A stretch of DNA of 64,000 nt from positions 281,001 through 345,000 of the forward strand of contig CALYLW010000135.1 of NCBI GenBank assembly GCA_944989445.1, given 5' to 3'. Below are positions 23,483 to 35,025 of this stretch, piece by piece. How positions within the stretch are numbered: the first letter of the stretch is position 1; each line of letters opens with the position of its first letter. The notes beneath the pieces were generated by a model that saw nothing but the letters and a program-made list of their open reading frames with translations, was not told where the DNA came from and did no database searches. The DNA comes from Ampullaceana balthica. Lineage: Eukaryota > Mollusca > Gastropoda > Lymnaeidae. A program made the position numbers and the translations under genes.

Positions 23483-23727
23483 TGTCAAAAGTTGCACAGC
23501 ATCTATTTTTGGTGTCAAAAGTTGCACAGCATCTATTTTTGGTGTCAAAAGTTGCACAGCATCTATTTTTCGTGTCAAAAGTTGCACAGCATCTATTTTT
23601 GGTGTCAAAAGTTGCACAGCATCTATTTTTGGTGTCAAAAGTTGCACAGCATCTATTTTTGGTGTCAAAAGTTGCACAGCATCTATTTTTGGTGTGAAAG
23701 GTTGCACATCATCTATTTTTGGTGTTC
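23483..23727. repeat. 30-bp minisatellite, about 8 copies
   Basis: The unit is TGTCAAAAGTTGCACAGCAT plus CTATTTTTGG. Seven copies are nearly perfect and the last is degenerate. Long frames on both strands come from the 30-bp period. Confidence 0.96.
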
Positions 23728-24162
23728 AAACTTGTGAACACTACTAACCTTTATACTCATCAAAATTAGCTGCGCGGTGATTGTAAACTTCTGTGCGGTG
23801 TCAGTCAAAAGACGGCGCGGCTGCGCGCGCAGCTTAAAGGGAACATTGGTCCCCCGACGGGAAGGTTTAAGACGAAGCGTAGGACGTACAGGGCGTGAGG
23901 TCACAAGGTCGGGCAGTCCTAAAAATAAATGAACCGTAGACGGGTTACAACTTGCGGTCTATAAATACATTACCCAGGTGTGTCGAGTTGTACAAGGTAG
24001 CAACATAGGGCCCTTGGGGAATATCTTAGCACATCTGACGGACTTGTGAGTGTGTAGCGTGACAGCGTTATGTTCTGTGAATGATGAATTACGGGATGAT
24101 TCCTGAATGTGTCAAAGTGTGTCTACTCCACTCTCAAGGTTAGGATTTTAAGAATTGCTTCC
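23728..24162. other. Spacer, GC-rich in part, nothing recognised
   Basis: Contains a short GC-rich stretch (GGCGCGGCTGCGCGCGCAGC at about 23813). No supported gene or repeat. Confidence 0.4.
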
Positions 24163-25680
24163 CCTTGAGTCAGAGATGTTGTATACACTTGAGTCAGAGA
24201 TGTTGTATACACATGAGTCAGAGATGTTGTATACACTTGAGTCAGAGATGTTGTATACACTAGAGTCAGATATGTTGTATACACTTGAGTCAGAGATGTT
24301 GCATACACTTGAGTCAGAGATGTTGTATACACTTGAGTCAGAGATGTTGCATACACTTGAGTCAGAGATGTTGTATACACTTGAGTCAGAGATGTTGTAT
24401 ACACTTGAGTCAGAGATGTTGCATACACTTGAGTCAGAGATGTTGTATACACTTGAGTCAGAGATGTTGCATAACTTGAGTCAGAGATGTTGTATACACT
24501 TGAGTCAGAGATGTTGCATACACTTGAGTCAGAGATGTTGCATACACTTGAGTCAGAGATGTTGTATACACTTGAGTCAGAGATGTTGCATACACTTGAG
24601 TCAGAGATGTTGTATACACTTGAGTCAGAGATGTTGCATACACTTGAGTCAGAGATGTTGTATACACTTGAGTCAGAGATGTTGCATACACTTGAGTCAG
24701 AGATGTTGCATACACTTGAGTCAGAGATGTTGCATACACTTGAGTCAGAGATGTTGTATACACTTGAGTCAGAGATGTTGCATACACTTGAGTCAGAGAT
24801 GTTGTATACACTTGAGTCAGAGATGTTGCATACACTTGAGTCAGAGATGTTGCATACACTTGAGTCAGAGATGTTGTATACACTTGAGTCAGAGATGTTG
24901 CATACACGAGTCAGAGATGTTGTATACACTTGAGTCAGAGATGTTGTATACACTTGAGTCTGAGATGTTGCATACACTTGAGTCAGAGATGTTGTATACA
25001 CTTGAGTCAGAGATGTTGCATACACTTGAGTCAGAGATGTTGTATACACTTGAGTCAGAGATGTTGTATACACTTGAGTCAGAGATGTTGCATACACTTG
25101 AGTCAGAGATGTTGCATACACTTGAGTCTGAGATGTTGCATACACTTGAGTCAGAGATGTTGTATACACTTGAGTCAGAGATGTTGCATACACTTGAGTC
25201 AGAGATGTTGTATACACTTGAGTCAGAGATGTTGCATACACTTGAGTCAGAGATGTTGCATACACTTGAGTCAGAGATGTTGTATACACTTGAGTCAGAG
25301 ATGTTGCATACACTTGAGTCAGAGATGTTGTATACACTTGAGTCAGAGATGTTGCATACACTTGAGTCAGAGATGTTGTATACACTTGAGTCAGAGATGT
25401 TGCATACTCTTGAGTCAGAGATGTTGCATACACTTGAGTCAGAGATGTTGTATACACTTGAGTCAGAGATGTTGCATACACTTGAGTCAGAGATGTTGTA
25501 TACACTTGAGTCAGAGATGTTGCATACACTTGAGTCAGAGATGTTGTATACACTTGAGTCAGAGATGTTGTATACACTTGAGTCTGAGATGTTGCATACA
25601 CTTGAGTCAGAGATGTTGTATACACTTGAGTCAGAGATGTTGCATACACTTGAGTCAGAGATGTTGTATACACTTGAGCC
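24163..25680. repeat. 24-bp minisatellite, about 63 copies, two variant types
   Basis: The unit is CTTGAGTCAGAGATGTTG followed by TATACA or CATACA. The two types alternate irregularly along the array. Two deletions (about 24474 and 24907) and rare AGTCTGAG variants break phase. Frames up to 567 codons are open in several frames on both strands; none has non-repeat content. Confidence 0.97.
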
Positions 25681-25724
25681 TGATAGGGTCAACAAAGCAA
25701 CACTAAACGATTGGTGGGTCATGT

Positions 25725-26991
25725 ATTTATTATGTGCTGTACACAGTGCCATCAGTACTTTAACTACTCTAACATTGTGTCATATGTCTGATGGATGTAT
25801 GTACTGTATTCAGTGCCATCAGTACTTTAACTACTCTAACATTGTGTCATATGTCTGATGGATGTATGTGATGTATTCAGTGCCATCAGTACTTTAACTA
25901 CTCTAACATTGTGTCATATGTCTGATGGATGCATGTACTGTATTCAGTGCCATCAGTACTTTAAATACTCTAACATTGTGTCATATGTCTGATGGATGCA
26001 TGTACTGTATTCAGTGCCATCAGTACTTTAACTACTCTAACATTGTGTCATATGTCTGATGGATGCATGTACTGTATTCAGTGCCATCAGTACTTTAACT
26101 CCTCTAGCATTGTGTCATATGTCTGATGGATGTATGTGATGTATTCAGTGCCATCAGTAATTTAACTACTCTAACATTGTGTCATATGTCTGATGGATGT
26201 ATGTGATGTACTCAGTACCATCAGTACTTTAACTACTCTAACATTGTGTCATATGTTTGATGGATGTATGTGATGTACTCAGGGCCAGTACTTTAACGAC
26301 TCTAACATTGTGTCATATGTCTGATGGATGTATGTACTGTATTCAGTGCCATCAGTACTTTAACTACTCTAACATTGTGTCATATGACTGATGGATGTAT
26401 TTACTGTATTCAGTGCCATCAGTACTTTAACTACTCTAACATTGTGTCATATGTCTGATGGATGTATTTACTGTATTCAGTGCCAGTACTTTAACGACTC
26501 TAACATTGTTTCATATGTCTGATGGATGTATGTACTGTATTCAGTGCCAGTACATTAACGACTCTAACATTGTGTCATATGTCTGATGGATGTATGTACT
26601 GTATTCAGTGCCAGTACTTTAACGACTCTAACATTGTGTCATATGTCTGATGGATGTATGTACTGTATTCAGTGCCAGTACTTTAACGACTCTAACATTG
26701 TGTCATATGTCTGATGGATGTATGTACTGTATTCAGTGCCAGTACTTTAACGACTCTAACATTGTGTCATATGTCTGATGGATGTATGTACTGTATTCAG
26801 TGCCAGTACTTTAACGACTCTAACATTGTGTCATATGTCTGATGGATGTATGTACTGTATTCAGTGCCAGTACTTTAACGACTCTAACATTGTGTCATAT
26901 GTCTGATGGATGTATGTACTGTATTCAGTGCCAGTACTTTAACGACTCTAACATTGTGTCATATGTCTGATGGATGTATGTACTGTATTGT
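25725..26991. repeat. 67/64-bp minisatellite, about 19 copies, two subfamilies
   Basis: The unit has CAGTGCCATCAGTACTTTAA, CTACTCTAACATTGTGTCAT and ATGTCTGATGGATG. The proximal part is mostly 67-bp CCATCAG units. From about 26480 it is 64-bp units (CCAGTACTTTAACGACTC), nearly identical to one another, suggesting a more recent expansion of the 3' subfamily. Confidence 0.96.
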
Positions 26992-27370
26992 AGTCTATCA
27001 TGGACAAATCTCTTCCCCCACTCCCCCCGTATCCTGTCACTGACCACTGGAGATCAAACTATTCCAACTCGGCTGTAATAATAGGAATAATAAATTGATA
27101 ATTTTTATAGTGCTGTATCCCAGCAAGAAGCCGGTCTCACAGCGATTTACATGGAGATAATAACATACATTTAATAATTTAAATAACATTCTTATCATAA
27201 TAACCACATAAATGACAGTACAATACACATAAGCTACGTTAATCAGTGAAAAGAAATGTTGTTTCTTTAATTTTAATTTTAATTTCTTTAATTTTGAAAA
27301 TAAAATTTGAAAAGATGTAAGTTTATATTGACAAACATTTTTGAGTCTGTAAGTACTAAAGTAGTTTAAA
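26992..27370. other. Spacer with a possible ancient interspersed repeat
   Basis: The block around 27090-27160 (TTTATAGTGCTGTATCCC, CTCACAGCGATTTACATGGA) has an inverted GCGCTGTAT/ACAGCG look common in invertebrate repeats. No gene seen. Confidence 0.35.
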
Positions 27371-30300
27371 CAGTGGCGGATTTAGGTTTGTCTTCGTGGG
27401 GGGGGCGAGGAGAATTTCAAGGGGCGCCGCAAAATTTTTTTTATTCATGCACTTAGTGCAAATATTTATAGGTGCTGAAATAAAATTCATTTGTCTAAAT
27501 TGCTGGTTCTGTAATGAAGATTAGAAATTTGATATGAGATTCACTCTTATTGCTATATTTTATGTTAAAAAACTTTTCTGCTCACTTTAAATGTGAGTTT
27601 TACTTTAATAAGTTTTCATCATAAGAGTCCGCTGCAGTCTCAAATATGAAATCTAAAGTGTTTTGTTTATGTTACATACATTTTCAGAGTTTCCCTATGG
27701 CAACTTGCTAGACAAAAAGAAACATCTAGTCTTAAGTAGACATGGTTAATCAATTGAATTTATGAAAATGGTAGTTAATTTGGGAGCTGTTATTTGTGAC
27801 GAAATCTAAATTTCTCATAATCCTTTGTTTCACTTTCAATTGCTGAATATCCTAGCAGACTTTAACATAGAAAACTCAGCATAATAAGTTTATAGTCTTT
27901 GGGCTAAATAAAACTTCTAAAATGTTTTGATAATGAGGTAGAATTTTATTAAATTTTTTATAGGCCTCCAATAGTTTGTTGTACTATCTGCAAGATAACT
28001 CATCAGTGTTCAGCTTGCCATAAATAGCACTGACAGTAACTCAAACAAATAACTAAGTGTTAAATAATAAATGCTGTGTTGATCATTCAAAGTACATTAT
28101 TTAATATTATTTTTGTTTACATCAAACCATTGCAATGAATCTCTTCAATATACAAACAATTGCTTTATATTCAGGAGAGTAATAGGTCAAAAATGCAAAC
28201 AAAATGTAATGTATTTTAAAAAAATGTTGATCATTAATAAAAGGCCTAAGTAATTAAAGAAATCATTTATCGTATACGTATTATATGCATATATCAGTTG
28301 TAGATAAAAAGATGACAGTAAATTATGAACTTAGTTTCAAAGAGAACAACTTCTTTTTACTAATCAAATTTTAGAGCTACTGTTTTTAGTTCTTGTAATA
28401 GTTTTCTATCTGAAAAAAATGAAATGAGAATTTTATCTGGCAAAATAGTTCAGTTTAAATCCAGGTAATCTGATGCTACAAATAATGAAAAACACAGAGA
28501 CTTTAGTGGAGTGGATTGGTTAGGATTAGTAACACTGACACACACACACAAAGAGTGCCAATAATATTATACTTATAAATAAACTAAACAATTTACTTCA
28601 GAATATAAAAAAAAATTTGTCACTGTAAGTTTGAGCATCAAACTTTGGGAAAATCTATGAACTTTACACAAACAATGATTGTAAGTTCCTTAAATAAGCA
28701 TTCAAAACTCTAATAAGAATGCTGGACTAAATACAAACCATGGATAAGCATATGGCGCAATATTCTTCTGTATAGAAGGAGCGTCTGTAACAGATTAGAT
28801 AAGATAAGATAGAGCCATGAGCCCTATATAAATTGCTTTCTACGTGATTTCATTTAAGCAAAACGAGTTATCGTTGATTCAAAGTCAACGTTCTCAGCTA
28901 GATCACGTTCAATTGAAATTAATGCCAATTCAGACAGACGTTAGTTTGTCATTGTTAAGCGCAAAAATTTTTTGATGAGTTTCAATCTACTGAAACATCT
29001 TTAAGCAGTAGCACTGCTAACAGGAAGAGGCATGTAAATTTTATAGAGTATTGACAAGCTAGTGAGACCCGACCGATGCCATTAGTTTTTCAGTCAAGAA
29101 TGGCTGAACCTTTTTAAGTTGTAGTCCACTAGTGAAGGTTGCCTGTATTAATGCATACAAATCTTATATTCTACGATTGCTTCTTCAAGGTTAATGTCGT
29201 GTTTGTAAATTTTGCGTAAACTTTGAAAAGAATCTTTATTTTCCTCCGATATTTGTGATTGATCAATGCCATAGAAATAAGTAACTGTGCTCCGAAAGTC
29301 ATTAAATCGATCATCTATTTGTGTTACAAGTGTATCCATGATAGTGAAATACGTTTCAGATTTAACTAGTGTAGTTGGATCATGAGCCATTTTATCTCTG
29401 CTAAGTTCGCCTGCCATACTTTTCTTTTTCTTTTTTTTTGCAATTCACTTTTCTTTAAATTCTGTTTTAACATCTAGTTTGGAACAATTTAATTAATAAA
29501 TGATTTGACATCTACATTCAGCATTTCAAAAGCTTCATCGCTTCTCATTTCAACAAACTTATTTTTTCCAACTTCGATCAACTGTTTTGCAAAGGCGTTG
29601 CAAGTAGTTTGATAACATGAAGATATCTTTTGTACAAATAGCATCAGAAAAACAAAAGAATATTTTGTTATTAAAACAGATAGTTCCATAGCTTCTGCTC
29701 TGACACCTCCTTTCTATTCTGTTGATTCCCCTGAATCAAGTGTGGCTAGAATAGCAGAGAATGATCCAACAACTGCATGAACTGCATGCTTACGGCTTGC
29801 ACATTTTGTATAAGAAAGTCGTTTGAGAGTATCTACTGTTGATTCATATTGAGATTTCTGGTATTCTTTAAGATTATGTAGACGTGGTAAACTAGACGTA
29901 AGGAATGCATACAACCTTAAATCTGCGCCAAAAAACAACTGTATACCACTGTTTACAGACATTGCTTCGATAGTAACCAAGTTCAAAACATGGGCACAAT
30001 AATTGGGTGAAAGTTTCTTTATCTGAGTTTAAAGGCCACTCTTATTTCCAGATTATGCATGTCCTCGACAGAGTGTGAAATCAATGTTTCACTTTTTTAT
30101 TTCTGTTAAAATCTTCTCAGCAAATAAGGGAGCATTTTTTATTTATGAGGGCGATTATGAGGTTTTACATATGCATTTCACTCATTCTCTCACTTATAGA
30201 TCTCTCTTAACTTTTATACCAAAAACCCGCCCCAAGTTTTTAGTCATATTAAATCAAAGTACATGAACTTGAATTCATAAGTTTTAAATTATTTTCTTAC

Positions 30301-30836
30301 TTTTAGTACCCTTATAAAAACTTGGTTTTTAAAAATCTTTTTTTACCTCTATTTATTTTTTATTGTGGCTTTAACGTGGATAGATGCCACGCCCCTCAGC
30401 TTGTGAGGCGAGCGCACTATTCCCTATCCAGCCGCTGTTTACCAAAGTATAAAAGCCTCTAAATCTTTCCACAACATGTCCTGATTTTAAAACTGAATGT
30501 AAAGAAACTGACATCTGATCAATTCTATATCAATGGTTGATTCAATAATTAAAGAAAATAATTGTGCAGACTTAACTACATTATCAATTGTCGCCGATAA
30601 TTCAGATGCGAGTGATTGATTTAAACCAGATATTACCGTTTCATCATTTGATATACAATATTTAGCAAGCAGTTTGGTGTTGATTACAAGTTTCGTGTTA
30701 AGAAATCATTTTTCTGCTCTTGTGACACCTTTTTGATGTTCATCGAGGGCGTCTTTAGGGGGGCGCCAATTTAGACCCAACAGGGGCGCGGGGGGGGGGC
30801 AAGCCGCCCCCTGCCCTATAGCTAAATCCGCCACTG
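27371..30836 (-). mobile_element. hAT element with perfect 15-bp termini and 8-bp duplication
   Basis: Ends CAGTGGCGGATTTAG and CTAAATCCGCCACTG are exact inverted repeats, each followed inwards by G/C-rich tracts. The 8-bp target duplication AGTTTAAA is perfect at 27363-27370 and 30837-30844. Length 3466 bp. The broken transposase lies on the minus strand in the right half; 27500-29100 is AT-rich without recognisable coding. The perfect target duplication suggests a fairly young insertion despite the decayed gene. Confidence 0.93.
29148..30720 (-). pseudogene. hAT transposase (ZMYM1/TTF-type), decayed
   Basis: Minus-strand pieces from N to C: TKLLAKYCISNDETVISGLNQSLASEL..IIESTIDI, a frameshift, DQMSVSLHSVLKSG (about 30480-30710); then 29714-29986 NLVTIEAMSVNSGIQLFFGADLRLYAFLTSS (the region after the catalytic CAHxLNL-type motif); then 29489-29689 and 29148-29417 (AKQLIEVGKN.., FTIMDTLVTQIDDRFNDF). 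The order matches related transposases. Several stops and frameshifts, plus an inserted block near 30110-30440, make it non-functional. Confidence 0.75.
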
Positions 30837-30844
30837 AGTTTAAA

Positions 30845-31326
30845 AGACTTTAATTGTTTTAAAAAAAATTTCATCATCAGACGTCAATTCTCTATTCATT
30901 TCAAAATGAAACCAATTGCATTAAATACAACGTAACATCTAACTTCATTTCAAAATGAAACCATTTATTCTAATTACAACTTTGGAGTATAATTTATTAA
31001 CTTAGGATGAGACGTAACGTAGTCAATTTTAACCCCCCCCCCAACACATACATGATATGTAACACATTTGTAACATTTCTGTAACAAAGATGTAACATAC
31101 ATGTAGCATTAATGTAACATACGTTTAAGTTATATCCCAGTACAATCTCAGTAACATCAGTGTTACCTCTATGTGAATTCCCTGTAACAAAACTGTAAAA
31201 TCTGTATATTGACACAGGAGGTCCAAATTGACTTGTTGAATTTGTAAGAAAGTTAAAGACAAAGGGGTGTAACCCCGTGAAATGAAACAAGTAATCACGT
31301 CGGCAGTCTATTGCGCCCCTATCACC
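30845..31326. other. Upstream region of gene B
   Basis: Between the hAT and the gene B start. It has a short direct repeat (CATTTCAAAATGAAACCA at about 30898 and 30946) and several TGTAACA words (31050-31200). A core promoter cannot be placed from the sequence. The minus-strand 97-codon frame here is not convincing. Confidence 0.35.
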
Positions 31327-31386
31327 ATGAGAATAACGCCAGTTATATCAACCTCCAGGTGTAGTCGAGGTCAAGGTCAGTCATGA
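31327..31386 (+). promoter_or_regulatory. Possible upstream ORF overlapping the gene B start
   Basis: An ATG with A at -3 (ATCACCATGA) opens a 19-codon frame whose TGA overlaps the gene B ATG as ATGA. If the transcript starts upstream of 31327, this arrangement could allow termination-reinitiation and damp translation. A CTCCAG followed by GT at about 31354 could instead be a 3' splice site that would remove it. Transcript start is unknown. Confidence 0.3.
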
Positions 31387-31816
31387 CCACACGCCATCTT
31401 TCCTTTCTATTGTTTGTGTTGGCTACCATCAGCACATTGACTGTTATTTTAGCCAGCACTCTGAGGTTCTACATTAGGTCAAGGTCGGCATTAAGCCTTG
31501 ACGCTACGTTCTTTGGGTCAGTGCGCATTGCGGACACGCTGATCAAGCAGACGACGTCGTCACGCGCATGTCCCGATGTCCTGACGGGAGTCGCCTCCGG
31601 GAGATGGATCACTCGACCTTTAACCTCAGACGAGAGCGCCATGATCAACTCGTATCTAATAGCAGAAAGGGGAGCTCATCGAATCCCGCCCAACTTCCAG
31701 AGAGCAGACGGCAGATGCGGCACAGTTGCCTACGAGAACACACAACAGCACAAACATATGTGGTTCAAGGCAATATGTGACCCCAGAGGCCCGACCCCCT
31801 GCTGTCACACTGACAG
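31383..31816 (+). CDS. Gene B exon 1 of 4: SGNH/PC-esterase-like protein, N-terminal anchor
   Basis: First coding exon, residues 1-144 plus two bases of codon 145. An in-frame TAG lies seven codons before the ATG, so this start is the likely one. Residues about 6-27 (LSFLLFVLATISTLTVILA core) form a hydrophobic segment after a short basic start, suggesting a type II signal anchor or signal peptide and a secretory-pathway location. The exon ends in a cysteine-rich stretch (CDPRGPTPCC). The donor is ACAG|GTCTGT in phase 2 and joins exon 2 to give ..HTDRCVPLSMDECRC. Joined to exons at 37611-37876, 38144-38241 and 47147-47812, the gene is 1464 nt and encodes 487 residues with no internal stop. 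GDS (Ser205) and DGTH (Asp458, His461) are the expected catalytic motifs of SGNH/PC-esterase-type hydrolases. The substrate is unknown; acyl-ester hydrolysis on glycans is known for some relatives and is only an inference here. Confidence 0.8.
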
Positions 31817-31916
31817 GTCTGTCAAACATGAAATTTTATTACTTCATTGAAGATTTAAATATTTATCTTCTTATGGGACACATCCACCAAAGATAACTTA
31901 AACTAGAACAAATTAA

Positions 31917-32340
31917 TTAAACAACCCCGTAAGAACAAATTTATGAAACATGTACCACTTTTATATGAGACATAACTAAAAGTATTGATTATGTTCAATA
32001 TAATACGCTCCGCGCGACAGACTATCATAAACATTTACAGACCGTGAAAATATTATAAAAAGTTTGTTCAATATAATAAGCACCTCACGACAGTCTAGCT
32101 GCAGTCAAGCTCAAAAATTGGCGTGCTACATAGAGATAATCTAAAATTTAATTAATTTAATTACGGTACATTTGATCGATCTGAAATTTTGATAGTATGC
32201 ATTGTTAGTGTTAGGCGACAAAAGTCTCATTGCAAAATTTCAGCTCGATAGGATCACGGGAAGTGGGTCATTTGTTTACTTCTTTTTTTTCCGCGGGTGG
32301 GACTACGATGACAAGACGATGAAGTTAATATAAGGGATTA
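31917..32340 (+). mobile_element. Second copy of the MITE-like repeat seen at 7520-7915
   Basis: Shares GAGACATAACTAAAAGTATT, GATCTGAAATTTTGATA, CAGCTCGATAGG and the terminal AATATAAGGGATT. Lies in intron 1 of gene B. Confidence 0.6.
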
Positions 32341-32719
32341 AAAAATAGAAGTAAAAAAAAAGATTTAAAAAAACACGTTTTTATAAGCGGACTAAAAAGA
32401 AGAAAATAATTTAAAACTTAAAAGTTCAAGTACTAATTTAATGTGACTAAAAACGTGGGGCGGGAGCTTATAAGGTTTAACAATTGCGGTTCACTCATTC
32501 TCTCTTTCTTATAGATCTCTCTTTTGCCTTCTAAATTATAAATCTTCAATTTTTATACCAAACACCCACCGTTAAGTGTATTGTCTTCGTGTGTGATAAA
32601 CCAATTTTACAAACATTTCTATTAAGACAGTATTTGTAATTTTTTTATGTGCAAAGTTTAATAATCTTTAAAAAAAACAAAAAAAACAAACAAACAAAAA
32701 AAACACAAAAAAACAAAAA
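32341..32719. other. AT-rich intron sequence with a short shared repeat
   Basis: TCACTCATTCTCTC..TTATAGATCTCTCTT near 32494-32525 also occurs at 30177-30210 inside the hAT, indicating another interspersed repeat. An A/C-rich run sits at 32668-32725. Confidence 0.45.
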
Positions 32720-33374
32720 ACACAAGAAGACAATCATAAGAGAGAAAAAAACTATTACTGTTCGAATAAAATGAAAAAGACATTGAAAAACGAGAACAAG
32801 GTTGTTTATCTAGCGCAGTGGTTCCCAAAGTGGTCCGTACGAACCCCCAGGGGTCCGCGGTACCCTTCAGGGGGTCCGTGGAAAATTAAAATTGATTTGG
32901 GGGTCCTTGAACAACGTCAGGGGGTCCGTGCAAGGCTTAACATCAAATAATAAAACTGATACATTTTTATTATTATTGAAATTAAAATAAATAATAATAA
33001 ATAAAATAGTATGTGAATGCCTTTTCTACTAATTAAATACCATCTAAGGTGCTATCCTTCATGGATACAATGTTGTTTTACGTAAATAAAAAGTAGTAGA
33101 ACTACTGTATTTCCCACATCTAAATCAAAATACTTGGTTTGTTGAAAGGTCAAGCTTTATGCAGAAGAAATGCCGAATTCCTATAAATATAAGTAGAAAA
33201 ATACAAGTTTAAAACTTGAATCTACGAGGGTTGCAAGGTTGTGTATTTTTCGATGTGTCGGGAAGTTATATTTATCTAAATTGTATCCTAGCATCAAATA
33301 ATGTTTTCAATAGGGCTTTACTGTAGCATTCCATTGAAAACGTTAATAATTTTTAACAGTGGTCTGTTACATTA

Positions 33375-33547
33375 GATAAGCCCAAGGCTGGATTTAGACT
33401 TCATGGGGCCCTAAGCTATTTAAGGCCCTTTTGAAGTTTAGATATTCTATATAAGTGACAAATATAAAAAAAAATTCCGGGGGCCCCCAAAAAGGCAGGG
33501 GCCCTAAGTTATTGCTTGTTTAGCAAATAGGTAAATCCAGCACTGAG
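33375..33547. mobile_element. Possible hAT MITE (GGCTGGATTTAG / TAAATCCAGCACTG)
   Basis: About 170 bp with inverted ends CAAGGCTGGATTTAG and GTAAATCCAGCACTG and matching GGGGCCCTAA blocks inside each end. No clear target duplication. It lies within the larger hAT element. Confidence 0.5.
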
Positions 33548-33659
33548 TGACCCGAAGAAACAATGCCGACAATACAATGTTATTGAATATTTGAAGTATG
33601 GCTAAATGTTTGGAAACAGATACGAAAGGTGAAACGTTATTTACTGAATTTTAAAAAAT

Positions 33660-34390
33660 GTTTGAAGTCAATACTCTTGACTTTCTGGCATACTTAAAAC
33701 ATTCTGTACCAAATGTATTTTCAATACATTTAGTCATTCATCAACATCAAATATTCAAAAAAATCTTAGTAAAAGTTTGCATGGATCACTAAATGTCATT
33801 AGAGTAGTTAATAAAATCAAAAGGAATGCCTTGATGAGAGATTATTTGCTCACTATGGTTTGGAAAATGAAGAAAACTATAATGGATTATTTATTTACAC
33901 AGAAGTAGGGTGGTTATCTACATGTATATATTTAAATCTATTTTATGCTCTCTTTGATTCAGTGTCCGAATTCCTGGAAAACAAAGACAATGATCAGCAA
34001 CACAATTAACTTAAAAAATGACATATCCTTTATGAATGAATTATTTACCCAACTTTGACAAAACTAATTTGAAACTACAACTACTACAAGGTAACCGATT
34101 AAATTTAATCAAAACTAAAAGCGTTATTTCTGAGTTTGTTGCAAACCTTTTTCTTTGAAGACAAAACTTAGGAACAGGAGAATGTTCTCATTTTTCATAT
34201 ATTTTGAAACTGCAAAATAGAGATAAAGATTTGCTGGCTTACTGTCAAAACTTAACGGCTCTTCATGCAGACCTGAACCAAAGATTTGTAGGCATTCGTC
34301 ACTATTGGATATTTCCGAATGGCAGTTGAACTCTTTAGCACCTGGACAATCTCAGGTCCAAAACAAAGATGAATAAATACTAATACAGGA
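33660..34390 (+). pseudogene. hAT transposase relic (ZBED5/FAM200-type)
   Basis: Readable fragments: TEVGWLSTCIYLNLFYALFDSVSEFLENKDND (about 33899-33993), the usual WLSRG..L segment, and QLQGNRLNLIKTKSVISEFVANLF followed by HFSYILKLQNRDKDLLAYCQNLTALHADLNQRF (about 34088-34290). Multiple frame breaks. Confidence 0.65.
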
Positions 34391-34687
34391 GCGGCTTATT
34401 GAAATATCCACAAATGAGGAACTAAAATCAATGCTTGGACTAGGATAGCACAAATTCTGGTTACAAAGTCAAATCTCAATGTTATATCTTGCATTATAGG
34501 TTATTGTGCAGAATATTTGGACTGTTTTCCTGTCTTCCTATTTGGTGAAACAAAGATTCAGTGGCGTTATGAACCTCATCATAAAAAACAACAACAACAA
34601 AAATAAAATAAAATAAAATAAACGACTAGAAATTGGTGTTCGTGAGGATGTGCGGTTCCTACACAAAAACATTGAGTCGGTCATAAA

Positions 34688-35025
34688 TCCTATAAAAATA
34701 AAAGGCTATGTTCCGTGCGGTCATCGATAGCGATTGGTCCCACAAACACATATGTCTCCTACAGCCAATCATATTGAACACGTTATGCGGACGTTCAAAA
34801 CAAGTTATTTTTGATGCAGTATTTCTTCCAAGACTTTATTTTGAGTTATACGCGTTGGGATTTATAGTCAAAAACTCTGTTTTTACGAGTTATTAATTGT
34901 AACTGTAATGAATAGTATTTTTGATGTGATGCACATGTATGCCGGTCGAGACGGCTGTTGGAGGGGAGTTACAACATGCAACTGAACGGTGGCGGAACGT
35001 CCTTGGACGGGGTTTGTTGCTCGTA
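34688..35025. mobile_element. Interspersed repeat, copy 2 (possibly Helitron-like)
   Basis: Close match to 22937-23293 over its length, with the same TC start, the same CGTCC-TT-GGACG hairpin and the same GTTGCTCGTA end. It sits inside the hAT at 32816-35243, so it is younger than that insertion. The 62-codon frame through it is not a gene. Confidence 0.65.

Noticed and set aside
24155..25858. 567-codon + strand frame and 516-codon minus frame
   Set aside because: Periodic translation of a 24-bp minisatellite; several frames on both strands are open for the same reason.
30364..30440. tRNA gene or tRNA-derived SINE head on the minus strand (GTGCGCTCGCCTCACAAGC)
   Set aside because: It has an A-box-like flavour, but no convincing B box and no cloverleaf that I could pair. 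It may be a decayed SINE; not supported enough to annotate.
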